Shown here: positions 8,075-17,325 of the stretch, piece after piece
How positions within the stretch are numbered: the first letter of the stretch is position 1
Layout: every line of letters begins with the position of its first letter
Assembly: GCF_000330705.1 (NCBI RefSeq)
Contig: NZ_ANAM01000001.1
Coordinates: 310,001 to 374,000 of the forward strand
Reading direction: 5' to 3'
Length of the DNA: 64,000 nt
Origin: Salinicoccus carnicancri Crm
GTDB taxonomy: Bacteria; Bacillota; Bacilli; Staphylococcales; Salinicoccaceae
Translations under genes and position numbers: made by a program
The notes under the pieces: generated by a model
The model's database searches: none
What the model was told of the DNA's origin: nothing
The model's input: the letters and a program-made list of their open reading frames with translations, nothing else

Positions 8075-8756
8075 GAATACGGAACAGTTCATTCAGCTGC
8101 CTGATTTCAAAATCCGCTTTGAATCCAAAAGGGTTCTCTTTGGCATCGGGGTTGTACCAGCACGTATCAATTCCGCTATTGATACCGCCGAGTATGTCTG
8201 AAGTCAGTGAATCTCCTATGATGAGTGCATCATTGGGCGTGAATCCGTCGATACAGGCGGCCACATGTTCGAAGAATTCCTTCATGGGTTTCTGGAACCC
8301 TGTGTCTTCGCTGATGAAGACATCCTGAAAATAAGGATTTATCCCGGCATTTTCGAGTCTCATTTCCTGAGTTGCCTTCACGCCGTTTGTAATGATATAC
8401 AAAGGAAAGGCTTCAGACAGGATGCGAAGGACATCAAGGGCGCCGTCAAACATCCGGTGTCCGTGTTCTGCGATCTGTGCCATATACATTTCATTGATAA
8501 GCGCACCATCCACACTGTGTCCAAGTTCATCGAAGAAGACTTCATGCCTCTTTGCCAGCGCACGCTCTTTTGTCAGTTCATTCCTTTCAAGCATTTCCCA
8601 GTGCGCCTGGTTGATTGTCTTATACCGGTCATAGAGTTCCGGGGAATTGTCAACACTCTGGCTCTCAAGGACAAATTCGAGCGCCCTGTTTTCAGCAGCA
8701 CCGAAGTCAAGGATGGTGTCATCAAGATCAAACAGCAGGTACTTGTAATTTTTCAT
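8064..8756 (-). CDS. HAD-superfamily hydrolase, YjjG/YfnB type
   Basis: Probable pyrimidine 5'-nucleotidase-like phosphatase (230 residues) of the YjjG/YfnB group, which dephosphorylates nucleotides and can clean up non-canonical ones. HAD motif I is FDLDDTILDFG (Asp10, Asp12), motif II is IITNG, motif III Lys in FQKPMKEFF and motif IV IIGDSLTSDILGG. An all-alpha cap lies between residues about 20 and 90. Single-gene unit with its own terminator. Substrate is not provable from sequence. Confidence 0.88.
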   Translation of the reverse strand: MKNYKYLLFDLDDTILDFGAAENRALEFVLESQSVDNSPELYDRYKTINQAHWEMLERNELTKERALAKRHEVFFDELGHSVDGALINEMYMAQIAEHGHRMFDGALDVLRILSEAFPLYIITNGVKATQEMRLENAGINPYFQDVFISEDTGFQKPMKEFFEHVAACIDGFTPNDALIIGDSLTSDILGGINSGIDTCWYNPDAKENPFGFKADFEIRQLNELFRILDR

Positions 8757-8809
8757 GGATCAAACCTCTTTCCTGATACTGCAAATACTCATGGACCTAT
8801 CATATCATT

Positions 8810-8864
8810 CTGACATGGAGAGGGAATATGATATAATGAAAGCGTATCAGTGCAAACGTTTGCA
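8810..8864 (+). promoter_or_regulatory. malQ-glgP promoter with LacI/MalR-type operator
   Basis: CTGACA (8810-8815), 16 bases, TATAAT (8832-8837). Just downstream of the expected start site lies TGCAAACGTTTGCA (8851-8864), a perfect 14-base palindrome matching the GCAAACGTTTGC core bound by LacI-family maltose repressors. Its position suggests repression by blocking initiation or elongation. Confidence 0.8.
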
Positions 8865-8882
8865 CCAAAGGGGAGGATGTCT

Positions 8883-10367
8883 ATGAAAAAGCGGTCCAGC
8901 GGAGTGCTTCTGCATGTTTCTTCATTGCCAGGGAAATACGGCATCGGGGATTTTGGAAAAAAGGCCTATAAGTTTGTCAGGCTGCTTGCACGCTCCAATA
9001 CTAAGTACTGGCAGATACTGCCGCTCGGCGTCACCGGTTTTGGAGATTCACCATATCAGAATTTTTCCGCATTTGCCGGCAATCCGTATCTCATCGATCT
9101 GGATGAACTGATTGAGAAGGGATGGCTGTCAGAAGAGGAGGCTGCGGGAGCGGATCTGGGTGATGATCCTGAAAAAGTGGATTTTTCAAAACTTTATACG
9201 CATAAGATGCCGCTGCTTGAATCAGCATACCGCCGCGCGGCAAAAGAGATTGGCAGTGAATTGGAGGTTTTTCTCGCCAGGCACAGTGGGTGGCTCCATG
9301 ATTTTGCGTTGTACATGTCGATAAAAAAGGTGCATGGCGGTGATTCCTGGATGGAGTGGCCTGATGAGTACAGGCTGAGGGAGAGAGGTGCCCTTGATGC
9401 ATTTTATGAGAAGCATAAAAACGAATTTTTCTTCTGGGTGTTTACCCAGTACCTGTTTTTCGGGCAATGGGGGAGGCTCAAGAAGTATGCAAATGATCGT
9501 GGCATACGGATCATGGGGGATATCCCGATCTATGTGGCGGAAGACGGGGCGGATATCTGGTCACAGCCGGAGCTGTACAAGCTGGATGCGGATCTGAGGC
9601 CGACGGTCGTCGCAGGTGTGCCGCCGGATATGATGAGTGGCACGGGGCAGCTGTGGGGAAACCCGATATACGACTGGGATGCGATGGCACGTGATGGCTA
9701 CCGATGGTGGATCAGGAGGATAGAGGAAAGCTTCAATCTGTATGATACGGTCAGAATCGACCATTTCAGGGGGTTTGAGTCGTACTGGGAGATCCCCGCC
9801 GGGAGCCCGACGGCCGAAAACGGCAACTGGGTGAAAGGTCCGGGCATGGATCTTTTCAGTGCTGTGAAGGAAGTGCTTGGAGATCGGGACATTGTGGCTG
9901 AAGACCTCGGATTCCTGACGGAGAAAGTGTATAAGCTGATTGAGGATACGGGGTACCCGGGTATGAAAATACTGCAGTTCGGATTCGCCCCTGGGGAGGA
10001 TTCGGAATATCTGCCTCACAATTACGGACGGCATACCATCGCCTATACCGGGAATCATGATACACAGACGATGCGGGGGTGGCTCGACTCCTCTGACAGG
10101 GAGACATACAAAAAAGCGGAGGCATACCTGAACCTGACAGAAGAGGAGGGGCTGACTGAAGGATGCATCAGGGGTGTATTTGCCTCACATTCGTACCTTG
10201 CCGTCATTCCCATGCAGGATCTTCTCGGACTGGGAGAGAAGGCGCGGTTCAATACACCATCCACCATCGGGGGTAACTGGGAGTGGCGCATGCCCAAAGA
10301 TGCTCTGAAAAAGCACACGCTAAAAAAGCTGAAACGATTGAACAGACTTTACGGGAGGTCACTATGA
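8883..10367 (+). CDS. malQ: 4-alpha-glucanotransferase (amylomaltase)
   Basis: Glycoside hydrolase family 77 enzyme that transfers alpha-1,4-glucan chains between maltodextrins, releasing glucose. From the ATG at 8883 (GGGGAGG 6 bases before) the protein has 494 residues. The catalytic residues fall where expected: nucleophile Asp293 in VRIDHFRG, acid/base Glu340 in VAEDLGF and stabiliser Asp393 in TGNHDTQTM. The stop overlaps the glgP start by 4 bases (ATGA), so the pair is translationally coupled. The GTG at 8850 is in frame but lies inside the operator and is unlikely to be used. No glycogen synthesis genes are in the window, so maltodextrin use is the simpler role. Confidence 0.95.
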   Translation: MKKRSSGVLLHVSSLPGKYGIGDFGKKAYKFVRLLARSNTKYWQILPLGVTGFGDSPYQNFSAFAGNPYLIDLDELIEKGWLSEEEAAGADLGDDPEKVDFSKLYTHKMPLLESAYRRAAKEIGSELEVFLARHSGWLHDFALYMSIKKVHGGDSWMEWPDEYRLRERGALDAFYEKHKNEFFFWVFTQYLFFGQWGRLKKYANDRGIRIMGDIPIYVAEDGADIWSQPELYKLDADLRPTVVAGVPPDMMSGTGQLWGNPIYDWDAMARDGYRWWIRRIEESFNLYDTVRIDHFRGFESYWEIPAGSPTAENGNWVKGPGMDLFSAVKEVLGDRDIVAEDLGFLTEKVYKLIEDTGYPGMKILQFGFAPGEDSEYLPHNYGRHTIAYTGNHDTQTMRGWLDSSDRETYKKAEAYLNLTEEEGLTEGCIRGVFASHSYLAVIPMQDLLGLGEKARFNTPSTIGGNWEWRMPKDALKKHTLKKLKRLNRLYGRSL

Positions 10368-12715
10368 AATCAATTGACTTGAAAACAAGGATTGAAGCCC
10401 AGGCGCATAGAAGCTATGGCCGGTCATTTTATGAGCTGCATGAAAAAGAACAGTTCGTCGCAGTGGGAAATGCAGTGATGGAGTACCTTGTACCTGAATG
10501 GATACAATCCAAAAAGAAGTTCAGGGATCAGAAACAGGCGTACTATTTTTCGGCTGAATTTTTGCTGGGGCGGGCGTTAAGTAACAACCTGGCCAATCTG
10601 GAAATAGAAAAAGAAGTGAAGGAAACACTCAGTGAAATGGGTGTCGACTACAATGCCCTGGAGGATGCCGAAGATGATGCCGGTCTGGGGAATGGCGGAC
10701 TGGGCCGTCTGGCTGCCTGTTTCCTCGATTCCGGAGCAACGCTCGACTATCCGCTGTCTGGATACGGAATACTGTACCAGTACGGCATTTTCAAACAGAA
10801 TTTCGTCAACGGCTTCCAGGTTGAAGAGGGTGACCCATGGCTGGAATACGAAAACCCCTGGCTCGTCAAGGACAGCAATGATGCGGTCATTGTAGAATTC
10901 AGCGAAGAAGACAAGGTTGAGGCTGTTCCATATGATATGCCGATAGTCGGATACAGAGGGCAAACGATCAATACGCTCAGGCTCTGGAGCGCCGAAGCGA
11001 TAGAGAAATTCGATTTCAAAACTTTTGATGAAGGGAACTATATTGATTCCGTAAAGGCCCAGAATGAAGCGGAGACGATTTCACGGATACTGTACCCGAA
11101 TGACTCCACGGATGAAGGGAAGCGTCTCAGACTCAAACAGCAGTACTTCTTCACATCAGCGTCGCTTCAGGACCTGATTCGGAAATTCAGGAAAGATGGG
11201 CATAAGAGCTTTGACGACTTTGCCAGGCTGCACTCCATCCAGCTGAATGATACCCATCCGTCGCTTGCGATACCGGAACTCATCCGTTTATTGGAAATGG
11301 AAGGTGTGGAATTTGAGAGGGCATTTGATATTGTGCAGAAGACGATGGCGTATACAAACCATACACTCATGGCTGAGGCACTGGAAGTATGGAATGAAGA
11401 ACTTTTCATATCCGTGCTTCCGAACCTGATGCCGTATATCAAAAAAATCAACGAAAGGCTCATCGGGGAACTTGAGGAATGGAAGGTGGACAAATCCCTG
11501 TGGGATAAGTTCCTCATCCTCCAGAATGAATCCGTGCATATGGCATTCATGTCAATCTATGTATCACGTGCGGTGAACGGTGTGGCTGCAATCCATACCA
11601 ATCTGCTGAAATCGGAAGTGATCCGTGAGTGGGATGAGCTGTTCCCGGGACGGATCGTCAATAAGACCAACGGCATCACCCAGCGGAGATGGCTGCTCCA
11701 GGCCAACCCCGGGCTCAGCAACATGATTACAGAACTGCTCGGTGGTGATGAATGGATCACAGATCTGGGCCTGCTCAAAAATCTTGAGGGCAGGTGTGAG
11801 GATGATGGGATAATCGAGCGGTTCATCGGCATCAAAAATGAGAAGAAGCAGGAACTTGCAGAGTATATCCGGTTCCATGAAGATGTGGATATCGATCCGG
11901 AATCGATTTTCGACATACAGATCAAAAGGCTGCATGAGTACAAGAGGCAGCTGATGATGACATTTTACATCGCCGACCTGTTCAACCGTATAAAAGAAAA
12001 TCCCGGGGCGGAGTGGGCAAAGCGCACATTCATCTTCGGAGCCAAGGCGGCGCCGGGATACTACATGGCGAAAGCGATCATCAAATTCATCAATGAACTC
12101 GCCGGCCGGGTAAATACGGATGACGATACGAAAGACATCATCAAGGTGGTGTTTGTTGAAAACTACGGAGTATCATATGCAGAAAAACTCTTCCCGGCGG
12201 CCGATGTATCGGAACAGATTTCAACTGCCGGCAAAGAAGCCTCCGGGACGGGCAATATGAAATTCATGCTGAACGGTGCAGTGACGGTCGGTACGATGGA
12301 CGGCGCAAATGTTGAGATTGTCGAAGAAGCGGGGAGAGAAAATAACTATATCTTTGGTATGGAGGTCGGCGAGGTCGCGGCAAAACGGGGGGAATATGAC
12401 CCGGAAATACCGATGCGGGAAACAGAGGGACTCGGAGCAGTTGTTGCATCACTTGTTGACGGCACCTATCAGGATAACGGCACCGGGATGCTGCGTGATC
12501 TGTATGACAGCATTGTCGGGAGGGACGAGTACTTTGTGCTGGAGGACTTTGCCTCCTACAGAGAAACGCAGGACAGAATTGCACATGACTACAGGGACAA
12601 AAAAACCTTCTATAAAAAAGGTTATATGAACATGGCGAACGCAGGCATATTCTCCTCAGACAGAACAATCGAAGAATATGCCGAGGAAATCTGGCATATC
12701 AGTAGAAGACAATGA
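10364..12715 (+). CDS. glgP: Glycogen/maltodextrin phosphorylase
   Basis: Pyridoxal-phosphate-dependent enzyme that releases glucose-1-phosphate from alpha-1,4-glucans, GT35 family, 783 residues (family about 750-840). The PLP lysine is Lys633 in ASGTGNMKFMLNG; other family blocks are present (GLGNGGLGRLAACFLDS near residue 110 and LNDTHPSLAIPELIRLL near 295). ATG is preceded by GGGAGG. Coupled to malQ; together they convert maltodextrins to glucose and glucose-1-phosphate. Whether glycogen or imported maltodextrin is the substrate is open. Confidence 0.95.
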   Translation: MKSIDLKTRIEAQAHRSYGRSFYELHEKEQFVAVGNAVMEYLVPEWIQSKKKFRDQKQAYYFSAEFLLGRALSNNLANLEIEKEVKETLSEMGVDYNALEDAEDDAGLGNGGLGRLAACFLDSGATLDYPLSGYGILYQYGIFKQNFVNGFQVEEGDPWLEYENPWLVKDSNDAVIVEFSEEDKVEAVPYDMPIVGYRGQTINTLRLWSAEAIEKFDFKTFDEGNYIDSVKAQNEAETISRILYPNDSTDEGKRLRLKQQYFFTSASLQDLIRKFRKDGHKSFDDFARLHSIQLNDTHPSLAIPELIRLLEMEGVEFERAFDIVQKTMAYTNHTLMAEALEVWNEELFISVLPNLMPYIKKINERLIGELEEWKVDKSLWDKFLILQNESVHMAFMSIYVSRAVNGVAAIHTNLLKSEVIREWDELFPGRIVNKTNGITQRRWLLQANPGLSNMITELLGGDEWITDLGLLKNLEGRCEDDGIIERFIGIKNEKKQELAEYIRFHEDVDIDPESIFDIQIKRLHEYKRQLMMTFYIADLFNRIKENPGAEWAKRTFIFGAKAAPGYYMAKAIIKFINELAGRVNTDDDTKDIIKVVFVENYGVSYAEKLFPAADVSEQISTAGKEASGTGNMKFMLNGAVTVGTMDGANVEIVEEAGRENNYIFGMEVGEVAAKRGEYDPEIPMRETEGLGAVVASLVDGTYQDNGTGMLRDLYDSIVGRDEYFVLEDFASYRETQDRIAHDYRDKKTFYKKGYMNMANAGIFSSDRTIEEYAEEIWHISRRQ

Positions 12716-12721
12716 CAGGAA

Positions 12722-12761
12722 AACAGCCGTTACGGGGCGATATCGCCCCGTAACGGCTGTT
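12722..12761. terminator. 40-bp perfect palindrome after glgP
   Basis: Two exact 20-base arms (first arm AACAGCCGTTACGGGGCGAT) with no spacer lie between the convergent glgP and the hemerythrin-like gene. The T-run is poor (TGTTGTTTG), so it may act by stem strength, or have another role. Confidence 0.7.
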
Positions 12762-12782
12762 GTTTGAGTGTGCATATCATTA

Positions 12783-13223
12783 TTACTCACTGCCGCCGAG
12801 CAGGAGATTTTCTTCATCTCTCGAGTGGAGTTCATCCACGAGGATTATGGAGACGGAGTGATCGATGAGCTTCTGGAAGTCGACTTCATCTTTCGAGAGT
12901 TCCTCTTTCATGCGGTCGATCATCATTCTGATGAGTTCATGATCCCGCTTCAGTCCCTGCACTTTATCGTGCAGGGCGGGTTCGCGCCCGACGACCCTGT
13001 CGTACAGGCCACTGCTTGTTTCCTCTTCATCGAAATGGCCGAGGACGCGCTCCTCGACATATTCAATGAAGGATTCCATCTCATCTGCAAGTTCATTGTG
13101 TTCCAGTTTGTTGAGCAGGGTTTTCATAGATTCGAGCTGTTCCTCTGCACCTCCCAGTATTTCGTCATGCAAATTCCCGTGTGCGGAATAATCATCGAGC
13201 GGCAGGTTGTCCATCTGATTCAC
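12783..13223 (-). CDS. Hemerythrin-like HHE-domain protein
   Basis: A 146-residue, all-helical protein with spaced His/Glu pairs of the HHE cation-binding fold: an early His near residue 19, GHFDEEETSSGLYD near 62, LKRDHELIRMM near 92 and VDELHSRDEENLLLGG at the end. Such proteins bind a di-iron centre and deal with oxygen, NO or iron; the exact role is unknown. It precedes no other obvious iron gene. The SDR gene lies 21 bases upstream on the same strand, so the two are probably co-transcribed. Confidence 0.72.
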   Translation of the reverse strand: MNQMDNLPLDDYSAHGNLHDEILGGAEEQLESMKTLLNKLEHNELADEMESFIEYVEERVLGHFDEEETSSGLYDRVVGREPALHDKVQGLKRDHELIRMMIDRMKEELSKDEVDFQKLIDHSVSIILVDELHSRDEENLLLGGSE

Positions 13224-13244
13224 CGCCTCCTTACATCAAAGCTG

Positions 13245-13967
13245 TCATTTTTCTTTCGGAATCGGATTAGTCGCCCACATCTGGCTCGTTTTGATGAATG
13301 TTCTATGATTCAGCTTCAGCTGGCTCACGATGATGTCGGCGATATCCTCTGCGTGTGTCATCGAATCTTCCTCGAGTTTTGCCTCACCAATCAGATCTGT
13401 CAGCACTGCCGAAGGGGTGAGATAGGACACTCTGATGTTATGTTTCCGCATCTCCTGCATGATGCCCTCAGTCATGCCGATGACTGCAAATTTAGTGGCT
13501 GAATAAAGTGACGATCCGGGGGTCCCTTTGAGTCCGGACATGGAGGAGATGTTGATGACGTCCCCTTTCTTCTGTGCTGTCATCTGCGGCAGCACAGACT
13601 GCATCGTGTAGTAGGGGCCGAAGACGTTGACATCCATCATCTTTCTGAATTCATCTTCGCTGGATTCAAGGAAAGGTGTATGTCCCATGATGCCGGCGTT
13701 GTTGATCAGGATGTCGATGGTGGGGAATGTCTCATTGATGGAGGCGATCATGCTCCCGACCTCTTCACGGCTGGATACATCACCGTTCGCCCCGATGACC
13801 TGTACGCTGTATTTGCCCAGTTCCTCCACGGCGTTATCAAGTGTTTCCCGGTTGCGGCCGATGATGGCTACATTGACGCCTTCATTTGCCAGTGCATGGG
13901 CTGTTGCAAGGCCGATCCCCCGTGTGCCGCCTGTGATGACTGCATTCTTGCCTTTGATATTCTGCAT
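13245..13967 (-). CDS. SDR family oxidoreductase (FabG-like)
   Basis: Classical short-chain dehydrogenase, 240 residues. NAD(P)-binding TGGTRGIG at 12-19, NNAG at 89-92 and the catalytic set Ser142, Tyr155 and Lys159 (YSATK). Arg38 after the second strand suggests NADP preference. The C-terminal FIKTSQMWATNPIPKEK resembles staphylococcal and Bacillus FabG-like oxidoreductases outside the fatty acid cluster. Substrate unknown. First gene of a probable two-gene unit with the hemerythrin-like gene. Confidence 0.9.
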   Translation of the reverse strand: MQNIKGKNAVITGGTRGIGLATAHALANEGVNVAIIGRNRETLDNAVEELGKYSVQVIGANGDVSSREEVGSMIASINETFPTIDILINNAGIMGHTPFLESSEDEFRKMMDVNVFGPYYTMQSVLPQMTAQKKGDVINISSMSGLKGTPGSSLYSATKFAVIGMTEGIMQEMRKHNIRVSYLTPSAVLTDLIGEAKLEEDSMTHAEDIADIIVSQLKLNHRTFIKTSQMWATNPIPKEK

Positions 13968-14114
13968 AATTAGCGCTCCTCTTTTTATGATGTTATATTC
14001 ATTGTAGCAAGAGAGGCGGATAGTATCATCGATGATGCTTTTTATTTGCGGGAATCGTTGTATAATGAAAATAGAAAAGGCTTACAATCGTGATGTTAAC
14101 ATAGGAGGTATTTG

Positions 14115-15380
14115 ATGGAGAAATGGTTGCAGGAAGCGAAAAGAAAAGATGGTGCGGATGTGCTCGGACACTTCAGGGACGAGTTTTATATCGGAGAGGG
14201 TGTCTATTATATGGACGGCAATTCCCTGGGGCTGATGTCCAAGCGGGCGGAGCAGTCACTCCTTGAAGTGATGGATGACTGGAAGCACCATGGCATAGAC
14301 GGCTGGGTAAAAGGAGAGCGGCCATGGTTCTACATGAGTGAGGCCATCGGGGAGAAGATGGCTCAGCTTGTCGGTGCCGGTGCCCATGAAGTACTGGCGA
14401 CGAACTCGACTACGAACAATATACATCAGACCGTGAGGACACTTTACGAGCCGGCAGGGGAGCGTTACAGGATCATGGCGGATGACTTGAACTTCCCGTC
14501 AGATATATATGCCCTCCAGTCCGTCCTGGATGATCATGGTTACAGCGATGGGATGGTGAAGGTGTCGTCAGAAGACGGGCATCTCCTTGATACTGAAACG
14601 ATCATCAGCATGATGGATGAAAGCATCGCACTCATGCTGCTTCCATCCGTCCTCTACCGGAGCGGGCAGGTGCTGGAGATGCAGAAGATTACGGAGGCCG
14701 CCCATGAAAAAGGAATCATTGTCGGATTTGACCTGTGCCACTCCATTGGTGCACTCCAGCATCAGCTGAAAGAATGGGACGTGGATTTCGCCGTCTGGTG
14801 CACATATAAACATTTAAGCGGTGGGCCGGGGTCGGTTGCGGGATTATATGTTCATGAAAGGCACCATCATAAGAGTGTGAGTCTCAAAGGCTGGTTCGGC
14901 AACAACAAGGAAACGCAGTTCGATATGGCACACGATTTTGATCAGGCGGCGGATATCAGCCAGTACCAGGTGGGGACACCTCACATCCTCTCCATGGCGC
15001 CGCTTTATGGTGCCCTGGAGATATTCGGGGAGGCGGGCATTGGAAACGTCCGTGAAAAGTCCCTCGGTCTGACCGATTTCATGATTGCGATGATTGAAGA
15101 CGTGCTCGCCGGCTATGATATTGATATCGTTACGCCGAAAGCGCATGAATCACGCGGCGGACACATCCTGATCGGACATGAGAAGGCCGCCGGCATCAAT
15201 CAAGCCCTGAAATCCAAAGGGGTGATACCTGACTTCAGGGCACCGAGTTATGTCAGAATTGCCCCGGTGGCACTGTATAATTCATTCGAAGATGTATATC
15301 ACGCAGTCATGATCCTCAAAGAGATAATGGATGACCGGCTGTACGATAAATTTGATAACAGACGGGGAGTCGTTGCCTGA
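14115..15380 (+). CDS. kynU: Kynureninase
   Basis: PLP enzyme (421 residues) cleaving kynurenine to anthranilate and alanine. N-terminal VYYMDGNSLGLMSK, substrate loop DGWVKGERPWFYM and the PLP lysine Lys232 in TYKHLSGGPGSVAGLYV mark the family; YQVGTPHILSMAPLYGAL is also typical. The ATG is used, 6 bases after AGGAGG. First gene of kynU-kynB-kynA, the last step of the pathway being encoded first. Its stop overlaps the kynB start by one base (TGATG). A TATAAT lies at 14061-14066, but its -35 is poor. Confidence 0.95.
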   Translation: MEKWLQEAKRKDGADVLGHFRDEFYIGEGVYYMDGNSLGLMSKRAEQSLLEVMDDWKHHGIDGWVKGERPWFYMSEAIGEKMAQLVGAGAHEVLATNSTTNNIHQTVRTLYEPAGERYRIMADDLNFPSDIYALQSVLDDHGYSDGMVKVSSEDGHLLDTETIISMMDESIALMLLPSVLYRSGQVLEMQKITEAAHEKGIIVGFDLCHSIGALQHQLKEWDVDFAVWCTYKHLSGGPGSVAGLYVHERHHHKSVSLKGWFGNNKETQFDMAHDFDQAADISQYQVGTPHILSMAPLYGALEIFGEAGIGNVREKSLGLTDFMIAMIEDVLAGYDIDIVTPKAHESRGGHILIGHEKAAGINQALKSKGVIPDFRAPSYVRIAPVALYNSFEDVYHAVMILKEIMDDRLYDKFDNRRGVVA

Positions 15381-16012
15381 TGTGGATTGATATTTCTCAG
15401 ACACTTGAATGCTCCATCGCCCATTGGCCGGAAGATACACCGTTCAGTTACACGACACCTGTGACGAAAGCACAGAGCGGCTCCGTCAATATCGGCAAGA
15501 TTGAGACGAGCACTCATATCGGCACCCATATCGATGCGCCTTTCCATTTCGATGACGCCGGCGCGAAAGTGGATGAACTGGATATTAACCGGTATATCGG
15601 TGATGCAACAGTCATAGAAGTGAGGAACAGGGAAATCATCACGAAAGAGGAACTTGAGAGTTTTGACATCAGGGGCACGGTACTGCTTGTAAAGACAAAA
15701 GAGCGTGCGGAGCAGGATGTTTTTCCGGAGACCGTACCCGTGCTTGATGAGGAGGCGGTAGAATATATTGCCGGAAAGGGAGTCCGTCTTTTCGGTGTGG
15801 ATGTAACATCGGTCGATCCGGTGGACTCGAAGACGTTAGACATCCACCATAAGCTGCATGAGAACGATATAATGATCATTGAAAACACGGTGCTTGAAGC
15901 GGTCGGCGGAGGCTATTACGACTTCATAGCACTGCCTCTGAAAATCAGGGGCGCTGACGGCTCTCCGGTGCGTGCTGTACTCAGGGTAAAGGAGGAGATG
16001 GACCATGAATGA
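15380..16012 (+). CDS. kynB: Kynurenine formamidase (arylformamidase)
   Basis: Metal-dependent cyclase-family hydrolase (210 residues) that converts N-formylkynurenine to kynurenine. Zinc-site motif THIGTHIDAPFHF with His46, His50 and Asp52, plus His56; a second conserved block is LFGVDVTSVDPVDS. Length agrees with bacterial KynB (about 208). The ATG overlaps the kynU stop and the 3' end overlaps kynA by 8 bases, so translation is coupled through the operon. Confidence 0.95.
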   Translation: MWIDISQTLECSIAHWPEDTPFSYTTPVTKAQSGSVNIGKIETSTHIGTHIDAPFHFDDAGAKVDELDINRYIGDATVIEVRNREIITKEELESFDIRGTVLLVKTKERAEQDVFPETVPVLDEEAVEYIAGKGVRLFGVDVTSVDPVDSKTLDIHHKLHENDIMIIENTVLEAVGGGYYDFIALPLKIRGADGSPVRAVLRVKEEMDHE

Positions 16013-16847
16013 ATATCAGGATCATACGCTGGCCGGTGAGAATGTCAAAACGGATTTTCTGAAGGACATGACGTACAGTGAATACCTGAATCTGGATCAG
16101 ATACTTACGGCACAGAGTCCGTTGACGGACCAGCATGATGAAAAACTGTTCATCATCATCCATCAGGTTTCGGAACTGTGGATGAAGCTGATCATCCATG
16201 AACTGAATTCCGCCATGGAGGATATAAAACACGATGATTTCAGGCTGGCTTTCAAGAAGCTTGCACGGGTGACGAACATCCAGAACCAGCTGATCAACTC
16301 CTGGAGTGTGCTGGCAACGATGACACCGAGCGACTATCTCAATTTCCGGGACGAACTCGGCAATGCATCCGGATTCCAGTCCTATCAGAACCGCATGATG
16401 GAGTACTGCCTGGGTTATAAGACCACGCATGCCCTGAGCATCTATGAAAAGGATCCGGGCATCCACAGCCGGCTCAAAGCACAGCTCGGGACACCGAGTA
16501 TTTATGACGAGGCCATCCGTGCCGTTGCGAGACAGGGCTTCCATATCGATCGGGAAGTGTTATCGCGCGATGTAACTGAAAACTATGTGCCGAACGAATC
16601 GGTCAAGGAAGCATTCAGGCAGATTTACCTCAATACGGAGGAGTATTTTGAACTGTACGAGATGCTTGAAAAACTTGTTGATGTTGAAGATCTGTACAGC
16701 CAGTGGCGTTTCAGGCACATGAAGACGGTTGAACGCATCATCGGCTTCAAGAAGGGGACCGGCGGCAGCTCGGGCGTCAATTATCTGAAGCGGGTGATTG
16801 ATGACTATTTCTTCAGGGAGCTTTGGGAGCTGCGCACAGAACTATAA
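16005..16847 (+). CDS. kynA: Tryptophan 2,3-dioxygenase
   Basis: Haem enzyme (280 residues) opening the indole ring of tryptophan to give N-formylkynurenine, the first step of the route. Active-site His53 in IIHQVSELWMKL and the proximal haem ligand His238 in RFRHMKTVERIIG; the GTGGSSGVNYL loop is diagnostic. Starts 8 bases inside kynB. With kynU and kynB it forms a complete tryptophan-to-anthranilate operon; no 3-hydroxylation or quinolinate genes are seen, so catabolism or anthranilate supply is likely, not NAD synthesis. Confidence 0.96.
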   Translation: MNEYQDHTLAGENVKTDFLKDMTYSEYLNLDQILTAQSPLTDQHDEKLFIIIHQVSELWMKLIIHELNSAMEDIKHDDFRLAFKKLARVTNIQNQLINSWSVLATMTPSDYLNFRDELGNASGFQSYQNRMMEYCLGYKTTHALSIYEKDPGIHSRLKAQLGTPSIYDEAIRAVARQGFHIDREVLSRDVTENYVPNESVKEAFRQIYLNTEEYFELYEMLEKLVDVEDLYSQWRFRHMKTVERIIGFKKGTGGSSGVNYLKRVIDDYFFRELWELRTEL

Positions 16848-16867
16848 TGGGACAGGAGAGGTGTGGC

Positions 16868-17188
16868 ATGAGGGATTACGGTCAGACGAACATATTTGAT
16901 GATGTAATGAAGGAGGACGAATCCTTCGTCATCGTCGTGCAGGAAGTGACTGAACAGGCGGGACAGCTCCAGAAGCGGGTGCTCAGGGAATATCCCGGCC
17001 TGCAGATGGAAGGTATGAGGAACCTGTTTGAACATCTGAAGGATGTCTACCTGTCGGAAAATTTTTCCGACAGGGGTAAATACTTCGATCTCACAGTATA
17101 TACGAATGAGGACTATGCGGCGGAAAATATATACGCCCATGTAAAAAGATACCGGAACAGCAAAGAATGGACCACAACTGCAAAATGA
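16868..17188 (+). CDS. Hypothetical protein at the end of the kyn operon
   Basis: A 106-residue acidic-to-neutral protein, not recognised. It begins MRDYGQTNIFDDVMKEDESF, is predicted mostly helical (QEVTEQAGQLQKRVLREYPG) and has no signal or membrane segment. The ATG is chosen because GGAGAGG sits 7 bases before it; the reading frame stays open upstream into kynA. It is 20 bases after kynA and before the operon terminator, so it is co-transcribed with the tryptophan genes. No function is proposed. Confidence 0.7.
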   Translation: MRDYGQTNIFDDVMKEDESFVIVVQEVTEQAGQLQKRVLREYPGLQMEGMRNLFEHLKDVYLSENFSDRGKYFDLTVYTNEDYAAENIYAHVKRYRNSKEWTTTAK

Positions 17189-17194
17189 CAGAGG

Positions 17195-17221
17195 AAGCAC
17201 CTGGAATTCCAGGTGCTTTTT
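17195..17221 (+). terminator. kyn operon terminator
   Basis: AAGCACCTGGAA followed directly by TTCCAGGTGCTT and a T-run: a perfect 24-base palindrome with no spacer. Confidence 0.88.
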
Positions 17222-17325
17222 GATGTAGAAGAACTTAAAATAAATCAGAAAATTCCGTTTATTGGGAGCGTTTATATGTTACAATATGGTGTAAGTAAGG
17301 AAAAAAATTGAAAGGGGACTTGTAA

